In this document: piece by piece, positions 6,978-14,373 of the stretch
Position numbering within the stretch: the stretch's first letter is position 1
Layout of the letters: the number at the start of each line of letters is the position of its first letter
IMG/VR virus record: IMGVR_UViG_3300018916_000015
Location: 1 to 21,588 of that record
Reading direction: 5' to 3' (one strand)
DNA length: 21,588 nt
Source of the DNA: a virus
The notes under the pieces: generated by a model
Told to the model about the DNA's origin: nothing
Databases searched by the model: none
What the model saw: only the letters and a program-made list of their open reading frames with translations
Made by a program: the position numbers and the translations under genes

Positions 6978-8193
6978 ATGGCTAACTCTCTTTCTTTAGA
7001 AGACTATCCTGCTATTCTCTCGCAAGAGCTATGGCGTCCTCATCCGTTGTACATTGCACGGTGGGCAATTCAACCGCAATTCTTGCATCGTTCCGACCTT
7101 CAACCGGGCGAAACTTTCCTAATGGATCGTTTCGGTTTCTGGGGGGACTCAGGCGATCTGACGATGGAAGCACGAAGCCGCACCGCCGACCAAATTGTTG
7201 GAACGGAAAATACGCGCCAAATTCCCAAATTTAAAGTCCCGATTACTATTCGGGAATTTACCGGACCGTGGTGATCCAACTGACCCAACACGCCCCGGTA
7301 ATTTGAAGCTTAGTTATCAGTCTTTGATGTTTGCGCGTCGGAACATTTGGGATATCAGCCAAGCTGAACCACTTATACAACCCAGTTTTCATGAGTCAGT
7401 CGGTAGCATCACTCTGTTAGATGATTACCGCAGAACAACCGATCGCTTTTATCTCAATCTGCTAAACTCCGGCACGAACGTATATAACCCCTCAAATATC
7501 CCAGATGGCGGGACATACGACAATGCACCGCCAAAATTTACGGTGGGAGATTTACAACGGGTATTCGAACGGTTGAGACGGGCGAAAACTCCGACCTTTC
7601 CAGACGGTTATTATCATGCGCTGATTGATGATCGGATGTTGTTGCACTTGCAAGATGATCCGAGGTTTCAACAGGTAGTGCAATCAAGTGCTTACTATTC
7701 AGTCCCCATGTCTTTAGTTGAAGATCCTCGATTATTCGGACCCGGTCGGATGCCACCGGCTCAAGGCGCGATCAATTATATGGCGCAGCCTAACCAATTG
7801 GCATTCCAAGGCGCGGGTTTAGGTCAAATCATGCCTGGTATGGATGAAGCAATGATGCCATCGGGACTAATTTTCGGCGGCTTCCGAATATTCACAACGA
7901 ATAACGCATTCACCAGTCGTGTCCAACTGACTTATACAAACGTACCTAACCAACAGCAAGCCTTGCATCCGACCGGAAGCGCGCTACGAACGGCATATAT
8001 GGGATGGTTTTTTGGTGCTAACGCTATTGGGGAAGTATTCGGCGGCGCGCCCGAAGATGGTATTCCGGTTAGGATTCGTAAGAACTTAAACGATGACTAT
8101 CAACGTTTTTTGATTCTTATTTGGCAAGCTTTTTTTGGTCTTGGTCTATTAAATCCTGACTTTATTGTTGCCGCTCGGACTTATGGCGATTAA
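6978..8193 (+). CDS. Major capsid protein, split by a +1 frameshift near 7270
   Basis: The first frame runs 6978-7274 (98 aa); the second is open from 7162 to 8193. Joined, they give about 404 aa. The join reads naturally as REFTGP followed by DPTDPTRPGNLKLSYQS. The C-terminal part looks like an HK97-fold coat protein of the N4-gp56/P22-like group: YHALIDDRMLLHLQDDPRF, then GLIFGGFRIFTTNNAF, then AYMGWFFGANAIGEVFGG and a final aromatic segment before FIVAARTYGD. In frame one the sequence is CCG TGG TGA; removing the T at 7269 gives CCG GGT GAT (Pro-Gly-Asp) and a continuous gene. The second half lacks a ribosome site at its first start codons (TTG 7195), so independent translation is unlikely. 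The options are a sequencing error, a recent inactivating mutation or programmed +1 frameshifting at TGG-TGA. The ATG at 6978 has an AT-rich leader (AAATTAAATGG) and no Shine-Dalgarno site, surprising for a coat gene. Confidence 0.82.
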
Positions 8194-8259
8194 TTAAATT
8201 AGTCCGTTGTTTCATTTAGAAAAATAATCAAATTTCAGCAATAGCTGATTCGTGAAATT

Positions 8260-8946
8260 ATGCCATTCGCTAACATAGGTGAACCGTTTAAGCCTTTGCA
8301 TTTTGGAAATATTGTAGGTGTACTCGATGCGTGGGTGGGTAACGGTATTATCGACTACAACGGCTGTGAACGAAAAAGCGTCTATGCATTAGGTCGTTTA
8401 ACAAGTACTTTGCAAACCGCAATCCCTCTATTTATTCCTAGTTGGAAACGCGATCAGGTAACATTTCCCGACCGCCCTCTAATAATTCCCACAGGCGTAA
8501 CAATCAATCGGGTATCTATTCGGATGCCGGAATACGGTAACTTATTTGAGGGCGTATCTCCTTACGGGTTACTTCCTCAAGGATGTCAGTTAGTCGGTAC
8601 GACTGGGGAAAACATTAAAGTGTCTCCGGCAACAGGCGGAACAACTCACACGGTTACAAGTCCTTTGTTGACAGCAGCAAATAACCTGTATACTCCTGAC
8701 AGTTTTTCAACTGTATGGCGTCGATCAGGCGTTGCCGATCAAGCTGCACCATCTTGGATTACAACCACTACCGCACCCGTAACACCTCAAATTACAATAT
8801 CAAATGCAGGCAACACAGCGGCGGGGACAGGCATTAGACTGTCAGTCGCTAACGCAGTTGCGTTTGTCATTTGTTGGTTTGATTTAGAGATCGATGCCAC
8901 ACCACGCCGTATTCGCGAAATTGAGTTACCTATCCCTCCTGTATAA
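8260..8946 (+). CDS. Probable virion structural protein (head decoration or minor capsid)
   Basis: The 228-aa protein has a beta-rich, Thr/Gly/Pro-rich composition with no signal peptide or membrane segment. It lies 66 nt after the coat gene, the usual site for decoration or head-closure proteins. Visible landmarks are IPLFIPSWKRDQVTFPDRPL (residues 54-73), a Thr-rich middle (TTTTAPVTPQITISNAGN) and a closing motif RRIREIELPIPP. I cannot assign a family. The ATG at 8260 has only a weak GTGA upstream. Role inferred from position and composition. Confidence 0.68.
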   Translation: MPFANIGEPFKPLHFGNIVGVLDAWVGNGIIDYNGCERKSVYALGRLTSTLQTAIPLFIPSWKRDQVTFPDRPLIIPTGVTINRVSIRMPEYGNLFEGVSPYGLLPQGCQLVGTTGENIKVSPATGGTTHTVTSPLLTAANNLYTPDSFSTVWRRSGVADQAAPSWITTTTAPVTPQITISNAGNTAAGTGIRLSVANAVAFVICWFDLEIDATPRRIREIELPIPPV

Positions 8947-8991
8947 TTGATCGGTATGACAATCAACTTATAATAGAGAGCGTGTAACAGT

Positions 8992-9501
8992 ATGGCAATC
9001 ACTGGATTTGTCCCAAATGAAGTCTTGAACCCACAACCCCGATGGATGCCGAATCATCCAGATACTTTATGGTGTACTTTTCTTTCGCAAGAAGTACGAG
9101 TAATTGGAATAACCGAATCAGCATCGGTATTGCAATATCAATGCCGAATTGTCAACAGCACAGACAATCGAGTTTATATTGCAAACGAGTCCCAGTTAAA
9201 GGAAATGTCCGAAGCTAAAACTTATGACTCAACGCCCAAAATAAATAAAGCGCCGTGGGCAGCAATCAAAGATGTATTGCTTAAATTCATGGCTTCTTAT
9301 CCTGTAGATCCTAAGCTACGGGAACAATTAGAGGCGCAAGTCAAGAGCCGGAACAAAGGCATCGCAACAGCAATTATCGAAGAGCGCCAGACTCCGACTG
9401 GTAACTTTATGGGTGCTGCTGATTTGTCTAACCGGATGAAACAACGCAACGAACAATTTCCATGGGATGCCATCGGAGATTTGTTCGATTATTCCGCTTA
9501 A
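8992..9501 (+). CDS. Unknown protein of the head-connector region
   Basis: The 169-aa product is soluble. Its first half looks beta-rich (DTLWCTFLSQEVRVIGITES, then LQYQCRIVNSTDNRVYIAN), its second half helical and charged (DPKLREQLEAQVKSRNKG), ending with NRMKQRNEQFPWDAIGDLF. GAGAG lies upstream of the ATG. It follows the presumed decoration gene and precedes two short genes at connector positions. No family is recognised; a virion or assembly role is inferred from the operon. Confidence 0.65.
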   Translation: MAITGFVPNEVLNPQPRWMPNHPDTLWCTFLSQEVRVIGITESASVLQYQCRIVNSTDNRVYIANESQLKEMSEAKTYDSTPKINKAPWAAIKDVLLKFMASYPVDPKLREQLEAQVKSRNKGIATAIIEERQTPTGNFMGAADLSNRMKQRNEQFPWDAIGDLFDYSA

Positions 9502-9518
9502 ATTTACCTTGAGAAAAT

Positions 9519-9776
9519 ATGCTACCAGAAATAATTCATCTAGAGACTGATTCGATTATCACAGCGAACGTTAGCCGCATCGAATGGGGACACGATGATG
9601 TACCCAAAGAAGCAATGCCTAGTGGTGTTACGGAGTTAACTAATAACAATAAAGTTGTATCCCCCGCGGTAGCTATTGTCCGTTTTGTTGGCGAGGTCGA
9701 TTCAGCGCATAGCTTAATCATCGACCGTTCAAGCGAAGATTTCAAAACGCTTAAAACAGCGTTCAATCGCCCGTGA
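9519..9776 (+). CDS. Unknown small beta-rich protein, translationally coupled to the next gene
   Basis: The 85-aa product starts 17 nt after the preceding stop, with TTGAG upstream of ATG 9519. It alternates short hydrophobic strands and turns (EIIHLETDSIITANVSRIEW, then VSPAVAIVRFVGEVD) and looks like a small beta-barrel or sandwich. Its stop overlaps the GTG start of the next gene (GTGA), suggesting coupled synthesis. The position suggests a small head-tail joining protein; this is inference. Confidence 0.6.
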   Translation: MLPEIIHLETDSIITANVSRIEWGHDDVPKEAMPSGVTELTNNNKVVSPAVAIVRFVGEVDSAHSLIIDRSSEDFKTLKTAFNRP

Positions 9777-10246
9777 TTCTGTCAAAACTCGATCAAGATC
9801 GCGTACGGGGACACTTGGGGTATGATGCTCCTAGAAGTGTCCCCGTTGGTCTTGAGCAAAGGATCGTGCAAGCAATGGAGAATATACGCTCAAGCTATGC
9901 CTACACAGGCGCAGGCGGCATACAGTATTGGCTTAAGCGATGCGATAATGCTTTGATTGCTTCTGACCCTACGGACTCACGGTGCTATTCTCAACGTCAA
10001 TTAATTCTTGGAGATGTCAACCGCTCTACCACTACCGTTGCGGCAATCGATATTGATCGGTGGTATGAATTTTATCTGAAAGAATGCGATCGCCTTGCAT
10101 TCAAACTAAACGTTCCAAACCTCCAACGCCCCGCACAGGCGGCTATGCTTTGGGTTAAATATGGATCAGATTACGTACAAGGCATCAAAGGTAATCCTGA
10201 TACTTGCGTAAGCGATCGTATTTTTCTTAGTCGAAATTTTACATAA
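9773..10246 (+). CDS. Probable head-tail connector-type protein
   Basis: The 157-aa product starts at GTG 9773, overlapping the previous stop by 4 nt. Its opening (LSKLDQDRVRGHLGYDAP) and helical makeup recall small adaptor or connector proteins that follow coat genes in siphophage and podophage operons, but I cannot point to a decisive motif. Later landmarks are AAIDIDRWYEFYLKECDRLA and PAQAAMLWVKYGSDYVQGIK. It is the last gene of the + strand virion operon here; a hairpin begins 5 nt after its stop. No tail gene follows, so any tail module lies outside the window or is absent. Confidence 0.6.
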   Translation: MILSKLDQDRVRGHLGYDAPRSVPVGLEQRIVQAMENIRSSYAYTGAGGIQYWLKRCDNALIASDPTDSRCYSQRQLILGDVNRSTTTVAAIDIDRWYEFYLKECDRLAFKLNVPNLQRPAQAAMLWVKYGSDYVQGIKGNPDTCVSDRIFLSRNFT

Positions 10247-10250
10247 AACG

Positions 10251-10284
10251 AAACCGACACGAGACACAGATGCTCTGTCGGTTT
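10251..10284 (+). terminator. Hairpin ending the virion operon
   Basis: AAACCGACA at 10251-10259 pairs perfectly with TGTCGGTTT at 10276-10284 (9 bp), beginning 5 nt after the last + gene. No long T-run follows, so it is a hairpin terminator of moderate strength or an RNA-end stabiliser. Confidence 0.55.
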
Positions 10285-10383
10285 GTATGATCGATTATTA
10301 CTTCTGTGAATAATGAATCAAACCATACATTTAAGATATCAATTTAATTAAACAACGTCAATCATTTGTCCCGGTTATTGAGA

Positions 10384-10442
10384 TATAATTTAAATACTTT
10401 CTTGGTGGGCTTGGGAATTGCGACGTGTTCCCAAGTTTTTTT
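10384..10442 (+). terminator. TATAAT box followed by an intrinsic terminator; possible very short RNA
   Basis: CTTGGGAA (10410-10417) and TTCCCAAG (10428-10435) form a perfect 8-bp stem with a 10-nt loop and a run of T from 10436, a classical + strand terminator. Only 20 nt upstream lies TATAAT (10384-10389). It may be a back-up terminator for the virion operon, or the pair may make an RNA of roughly 45-50 nt. No good -35 at the usual spacing is seen. On the minus strand it follows the stop of gene 10441-10986 but has no U-tract there. Confidence 0.6.
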
Positions 10443-10986
10443 ATATTTTATTTCCGCCCAAAACATTCCATATACAGTAATCCACAATTTTACCCAAGTA
10501 CATTGCTTTTTCAATATCATTCGCACAAAGCATTAAATCCAAATGGGTTACGTTAAAAGTAAAATATGATGCTTGAGGAACACGGGGGTATATAGCAAAA
10601 AAGATAGTAAATTTACTATTGTCTTCGGTTTGTTCAGTCAAGCTAACCCCTGTCAAAAATCCTTCCTGACTAGTATATCTTTCAACAAAATCGCATACAA
10701 ATTTTGAGTCTTCTGATATATCCTCAATATCTGTAAACGGTATTGGTTTAACGACGTGTTCCCGGATGAAGGCAAGATCGTTTTTATCAGACGGTAGCCA
10801 GCTATAAAATCCAAATTGATTACGACCGACTTTTAATTCATATTTCTCAGGCAGTTTATACGGACTGCCAAAATCTAACGGATTAGACTTTCGATAAACA
10901 TAGTAATAGGAACCGAACTGATCACAGGCTTGATCAAAAGATGGGTAACTCCACTTGCAAATATCTAAAAGACGATCGCGTTCCAT
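10441..10986 (-). CDS. Unknown 181-aa soluble protein
   Basis: The product is soluble, rich in Phe and Tyr, without signal peptide, membrane helices or recognisable motif. It alternates beta-like stretches (SKFTIFFAIYPRVPQASYF, then FNVTHLDLMLCANDI) with helical parts. It starts at ATG 10986, 22 nt inside the end of the upstream minus gene, and stops beside the terminator at 10410-10442. It is the first gene to the left of the repeat-rich region and faces the virion operon. No function can be assigned. Confidence 0.65.
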   Translation of the reverse strand: MERDRLLDICKWSYPSFDQACDQFGSYYYVYRKSNPLDFGSPYKLPEKYELKVGRNQFGFYSWLPSDKNDLAFIREHVVKPIPFTDIEDISEDSKFVCDFVERYTSQEGFLTGVSLTEQTEDNSKFTIFFAIYPRVPQASYFTFNVTHLDLMLCANDIEKAMYLGKIVDYCIWNVLGGNKI

Positions 10987-11159
10987 TGGGGTTTATATGA
11001 TGTGTCCTGGTGTTTAATTGCTAGAATATCATCATATGGCAGATCGAGCTGATCTAGGAGTTCTAAACCCACCCATGGCAAGGCAAAGCAGGATACCGCC
11101 AGCGCTAGGGACTGCACGGGGGATATAACGGACTTCAAGGGGTAGTGCAACTCTATCAC
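10965..11159 (-). CDS. Small unknown protein overlapping the next gene
   Basis: The 64-aa product starts at GTG 11159 in the context AGGTGATAG, which gives only a partial ribosome site. It has a hydrophobic middle (SLALAVSCFALPWVGLELL, about residues 17-35) that could be a short membrane helix, then a polar tail. It overlaps the start of the 181-aa gene by 22 nt, consistent with coupling. It may be a real small gene or a chance open frame. No family is recognised. Confidence 0.4.
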   Translation of the reverse strand: MIELHYPLKSVISPVQSLALAVSCFALPWVGLELLDQLDLPYDDILAIKHQDTSYKPQWNAIVF

Positions 11160-11198
11160 CTGCCGCCGAATTATTCACATCAAAAAATTAATTAAATG

Positions 11199-11231
11199 AA
11201 AAACTCCTCTAGTCCATCAAGAGGAGTTTTT
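11199..11231. terminator. Bidirectional intrinsic terminator
   Basis: AAAAACTCCTCT (11199-11210) pairs over 12 bp with AGAGGAGTTTTT (11220-11231) around a 9-nt loop. A-runs before and T-runs after give a U-tract on either strand. It insulates the leftward genes from the repeat region. Confidence 0.8.
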
Positions 11232-11300
11232 TAATGGGTGCATTCGAGTTGTATGCCTGTAAGACAATTTTATCACAAATTTGGTTTAAAGAATGCGGGT

Positions 11301-11875
11301 GTTTAAGTCACTCGGAGGGGGTACAAGTCCTGATTTAAGGGATTGAGCAACCCTAAACTTAAACTTAAACACTCCAAACGTATACTGGGTATAACATTTA
11401 ATAGTTTAATGTTGAAATCAAACCATTATTAATCCTTTACCCCCCCCCATTAATGACCCCCCCCCATTAAACTATCGCGCCGTTTAGTCGGGTAACTGCT
11501 GTTTAAGCTCTCAAGAGGGGGGTACAAGTCCTAGTTTAAGGAATCACTCAAACCTAAACTTAAACATAAACACCCCAAAGATTTACACCGTATAGGTTTT
11601 AATTGTTTAACCCTAAACCTAAACTATATTGTTCACTCTACCCCCCCCTATTGTTGACCCCCTCCCCCATCATCCCCGGTTAGTTTATTAGTCCCGTCTA
11701 ACTCTAATAGGAGGGGGGTGCAATTAGGGAGGGTAAATATAGGTAATTCTATTTAGATTATTTCTTAAACAATTAAACATATTAAACAATCTATACTGTG
11801 TATGGGTTCTACGTGTTTAAGGTTTTGTTTAGTTTAAGGTATTTTGCGGTAGTCGTTTTTGTACCCCCTTCATCA
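11301..11875. repeat. Three imperfect ~200-bp tandem repeats in a gene-free region; candidate replication origin or partition site
   Basis: No gene is seen from 11232 to 11997. Three degenerate units of about 200 bp follow one another. Each has, in order: a G-run block (GGAGGGGGTACAAGTCC at 11314; GAGGGGGGTACAAGTCCT at 11515; GGAGGGGGGTGCAATTA at 11710), TTAAAC/GTTTAA words (well over ten in all), a TATAC-NNN-GTATA palindrome, and one or two C-runs (11440-11448 and 11456-11465; 11641-11648 and 11657-11666; 11862-11866). Units 1 and 2 are most alike. Iteron-like words, AT-rich stretches and palindromes recall plasmid and phage origins or centromere sites. A ParB-like gene lies 1.2 kb downstream. 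No replication initiator is recognised nearby. Function is inferred. Confidence 0.75.
11381..11804. promoter_or_regulatory. Three TATAC-NNN-GTATA palindromes, one per repeat unit
   Basis: TATAC-TGG-GTATA at 11381-11393 is perfect; TTTAC-ACC-GTATA at 11582-11594 and TATAC-TGT-GTATG at 11792-11804 each have one mismatch. Spacings are 201 and 210 bp. A 5-3-5 palindrome kept in degenerate repeats is what a dimeric DNA-binding protein site looks like. The ParB-like and HTH proteins of this window are candidate binders; that is inference. Confidence 0.55.
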
Positions 11876-11997
11876 ATCATCAACAGGGACACATTTGAAA
11901 CCACCAAAACCTGTTTAAAATCTAAGTATAAATACTCATTTTCTTATTCTTATTTTAGTACTACAATATATTAGTTACTAAAAACTAGAAACAAACG

Positions 11998-12669
11998 ATG
12001 CAATTACTTAATTTTCCGCTTGAATCGATCAATGAAGAGTTACCCGCCGTTCTACTTGATGATGGTGCATGGTTATTTTCCGCCCAAGATACTTGCGTCT
12101 TTGGTGAAATAGCTACCAGGGTTAATGCTGCGAAATGGGTACGAACAAATGTACCGCCAAAATGGGTAGTTGAATTGAAAACTAAAGAGGGAAACGGGCG
12201 TCCTGGATTATATCTGACGAAACCTGGATTTTATTTTGCCGTATGTCAGGGTAAATCTGAAATGGCTATTAAGTTCCGCGATGAAGTGTTTGAGACTATT
12301 CTCCCAAAAATCGATGCTAGCGGCGGCTATATTATGCCCACTGCCACTAGCGAACAGTTAGAGGCATTACAGGCGGAAATTGCAGCACTTCAGAAGGACA
12401 AAGAAGAGTTAGCAGGTAAAGTTTATTACATGGAGTTTGGTGATGCCCCGGATGAAAGCTTTGATAGCTTCGAGTATACGGTCTATAAGAACGCTCGGAA
12501 CTTCTACCGATATGCATCTGCTTATGAGTCTCTAACGCCACGCCAGAAGGACGCAATAACCGATGAGTGCGATAAAAAATTTCCTCATCCACGGGTAGCA
12601 CTTCAGGACAAGAAATCACGAAAGAAATATGTCGAAGGAAATGGTCTAAGTCTAGTTAAACGCTGGTAA
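11998..12669 (+). CDS. BRO-N domain protein, phage antirepressor-like
   Basis: BRO-N proteins (Pfam PF02498) are DNA-binding proteins of phages and large DNA viruses, often acting as antirepressors. Residues 5-110 carry the domain: a strand with D31 in FSAQDTCVFGEIA, NAAKWVRTNVPPKW at 43-56, and the signature LYLTKPGFYFAVCQGKSEMA at 71-90, then FRDEVFETILPKI. Residues 117-140 form a coiled coil (LEALQAEIAALQKDKEEL). The C-terminal 80 residues (helical, basic, ending GLSLVKRW) are not a domain I recognise. Length 223 aa is typical. The ATG lies in an AT-rich leader just after the tandem repeats. It is a single-gene unit ended by the hairpin at 12689. It may counter the HTH regulator at 3165-3413. 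Confidence 0.88.
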   Translation: MQLLNFPLESINEELPAVLLDDGAWLFSAQDTCVFGEIATRVNAAKWVRTNVPPKWVVELKTKEGNGRPGLYLTKPGFYFAVCQGKSEMAIKFRDEVFETILPKIDASGGYIMPTATSEQLEALQAEIAALQKDKEELAGKVYYMEFGDAPDESFDSFEYTVYKNARNFYRYASAYESLTPRQKDAITDECDKKFPHPRVALQDKKSRKKYVEGNGLSLVKRW

Positions 12670-12688
12670 CACAAAAGCGATAAAATGT

Positions 12689-12722
12689 AAACTCTCTAGC
12701 AAAACAATCTAGGGAGTTTTTA
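12689..12722 (+). terminator. Intrinsic terminator of the BRO-N gene
   Basis: AAACTCTCTAG (12689-12699) pairs with CTAGGGAGTTT (12709-12719) over 11 bp with one G-U pair, loop of 9 nt, followed by a short T-run. It starts 19 nt after the stop of the BRO-N gene. Confidence 0.8.
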
Positions 12723-12755
12723 ATTAAATTCGTCCGGTGGTATCATTTAATTAAT

Positions 12756-13028
12756 ATGACAGTCGGATTAAACATAATGGATAGGTTTGAATTATTACGG
12801 TTGATTTTTAAATCTCGCAATCAAGCGTTAGTTTCTACAGGTGGAATGGAAGATATTTTAATAATCGAAAATACATCCGCCCCTATTAAGTTAGATATTC
12901 CCGAAGCTGTAAGAAATCGGACTAATAATTACGGGATTATTCCGGGAACTTACATCAAACGAAAAGCGGTGTTAAAATCTTTTGATTCTCCCGAACACGG
13001 GGTACTTTGGAAATTCTTTTTGGAATGA
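12756..13028 (+). CDS. Unknown 90-aa protein
   Basis: The product is soluble with a basic, mixed alpha/beta makeup (DRFELLRLIFKSRNQALV, then GGMEDILIIENTSAPIKLDI, then YGIIPGTYIKRKAVLKSF). No motif or family is recognised. ATG 12756 and ATG 12777 are both possible; neither has a Shine-Dalgarno site. It lies between the BRO-N terminator and the ParB-like gene, in the control and maintenance region. No function is assigned. Confidence 0.6.
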   Translation: MTVGLNIMDRFELLRLIFKSRNQALVSTGGMEDILIIENTSAPIKLDIPEAVRNRTNNYGIIPGTYIKRKAVLKSFDSPEHGVLWKFFLE

Positions 13029-13096
13029 ACAACGGGACACACCACACATTTAAAAATATGCAATAATAGGAAGGCAATTAATTCATTAAAATTTTT

Positions 13097-14308
13097 ATGG
13101 TAGATTTTCATTATCGACCTACATCTACAGTGGATGCCGAGGTATTAATCAGTCAGTACAAACTATTGCCGCCAGAACTGTATTCAAGGGCAAAAGATAT
13201 CCCTCCGGCTGTATATGATAAATGGTTTACGGATTCGCTTGGTGAGATAGCAATCACCGAACCGATTAGTTTTATCGCCGTTCCCTCCGAACTAGCAGAG
13301 TCATTAGGACTTGACGCCGATTTGTATGTGATTGACGGAAGGGGACGGTACAACTATATTAAAGCTGCGTTAGATGCGGGTAAGATTGTTTGTCCCGTGT
13401 CGGTTCAAGAAGTAATATTTGATAACCCCCCCACCCCCAACGATTTGCTGGCTTTCCAGAATTTAAAGACTGAAAGCCAACAACACTTTACCGATTGGGA
13501 ACGGATACGTCTCATTGGTATTTACTACGATGAGTTGGTCAAGTCGGGTAAGTCTGAAGGCGATGCACTCGAAGTGACTAAAGCCGAATTCGAGACGGTC
13601 AACTCAATTAGTAACCTTGTGAATTCGGCTTTAGTCATCTGGCAACGCCTTAAAGATGAGAAGATCGATGAGGGACAAATTGAAAATCTTTTAGCCCAGC
13701 AAATTGTTAGTTTACCCGGACTTGCGATCGCATCAAATATCTTGACAAGTCCCAAAGCTAAAAAAGCAAAACTGACTCCTAAGCGTGGCTTCAATAAGCT
13801 TATGGCAGAGGGATCGGTTAGTCCTGTAAAGCCTTTGAAGGTGCAATCGATTAAAGACATATTGCATGACCTGGTAGCTGATTCGACCGCTTTAATTGGC
13901 GGTAAAGACCTTGCAGTAACTAATAAAGAAAAGATTGAAGTTAAACGCGCTAGACTTCAGAGCAACGGTGCATGGCTACTTAAAAAAATTGACAGTATAC
14001 CCAACCCTCAAAATGCAGAGGAAGAGGAACGATTCAAAGCTGTTACAGCGAAAGTGATCAAATTGGCGTCGTCGTTGCTTGACTACAGCGATTTAGATGA
14101 GGTATCAAACACTTTAAGCTTTGGAATTAAGTTTTTAACCGAGATAGGCAAAGATGAAAAAGCATTGCTCCTCATCGGTAAATCCGCAGGTAAAATCCTG
14201 TCTCTCATTGACGGGAACACGCTAACAGAATTAGAATCGAATGAAACATCCGAAGAAACTGAAACACCGGAAGCGGTCGAATTAGAACTCGATCTTTCAA
14301 TTCCTTAG
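13097..14308 (+). CDS. ParB-like nuclease/CTPase-fold protein
   Basis: The 403-aa product has a ParB/sulfiredoxin-type N-terminal domain at about residues 55-105: ISFIAVPSE, then DLYVIDGRGRYNYIKAALDAG (the DGR box at 80-84) and IVCPVSVQEV. The box reads DGRGR rather than the usual G-x-R-R/H-R, so nucleotide binding may differ. A helical region follows (about 110-200), then a long helical C-terminus and an acidic end. Chromosome-type ParB proteins have an HTH after the box; I cannot confirm one here. No ParA-type ATPase is seen in the window. Plausible roles are partition of an extrachromosomal prophage, or DNA binding at the repeats 1.2 kb upstream. No ribosome site is seen next to the ATG. 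Confidence 0.75.
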   Translation: MVDFHYRPTSTVDAEVLISQYKLLPPELYSRAKDIPPAVYDKWFTDSLGEIAITEPISFIAVPSELAESLGLDADLYVIDGRGRYNYIKAALDAGKIVCPVSVQEVIFDNPPTPNDLLAFQNLKTESQQHFTDWERIRLIGIYYDELVKSGKSEGDALEVTKAEFETVNSISNLVNSALVIWQRLKDEKIDEGQIENLLAQQIVSLPGLAIASNILTSPKAKKAKLTPKRGFNKLMAEGSVSPVKPLKVQSIKDILHDLVADSTALIGGKDLAVTNKEKIEVKRARLQSNGAWLLKKIDSIPNPQNAEEEERFKAVTAKVIKLASSLLDYSDLDEVSNTLSFGIKFLTEIGKDEKALLLIGKSAGKILSLIDGNTLTELESNETSEETETPEAVELELDLSIP

Positions 14309-14330
14309 TCTGCTAGTCATATAATTTAAA

Positions 14331-14364
14331 AGCGCCTTTAGTCTCGTGCTAAAGGCGCTATTTT
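14331..14364 (+). terminator. Intrinsic terminator after the ParB-like gene
   Basis: AGCGCCTTTA (14331-14340) pairs perfectly over 10 bp with TAAAGGCGCT (14350-14359), loop of 9 nt, followed by ATTTT. A TATAAT lies at 14320-14325, immediately before the hairpin. Confidence 0.82.
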
Positions 14365-14373
14365 AATAAAATT

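Noticed and set aside
7195-8193. Independent gene starting at TTG 7195
   Set aside because: Its first residues (LERKIRAKFPNL) are an out-of-frame reading of the coat gene and there is no ribosome site; treated as the second part of the frameshifted coat gene.
11314-11321. G-quadruplex from the G-runs
   Set aside because: Each unit has a single G-run on one strand and not four closely spaced runs, so an intramolecular quadruplex is unlikely.
11301-11875. CRISPR array
   Set aside because: Units are about 200 bp, strongly diverged and lack constant short repeats with unique spacers; no cas gene nearby.
12347-12619. Minus-strand open frame inside the BRO-N gene
   Set aside because: Fully covered by a recognisable protein on the other strand; no ribosome site or family features.
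13153-13860. Two minus-strand open frames inside the ParB-like gene
   Set aside because: Antisense readings of a gene with recognisable domain and proper terminator.
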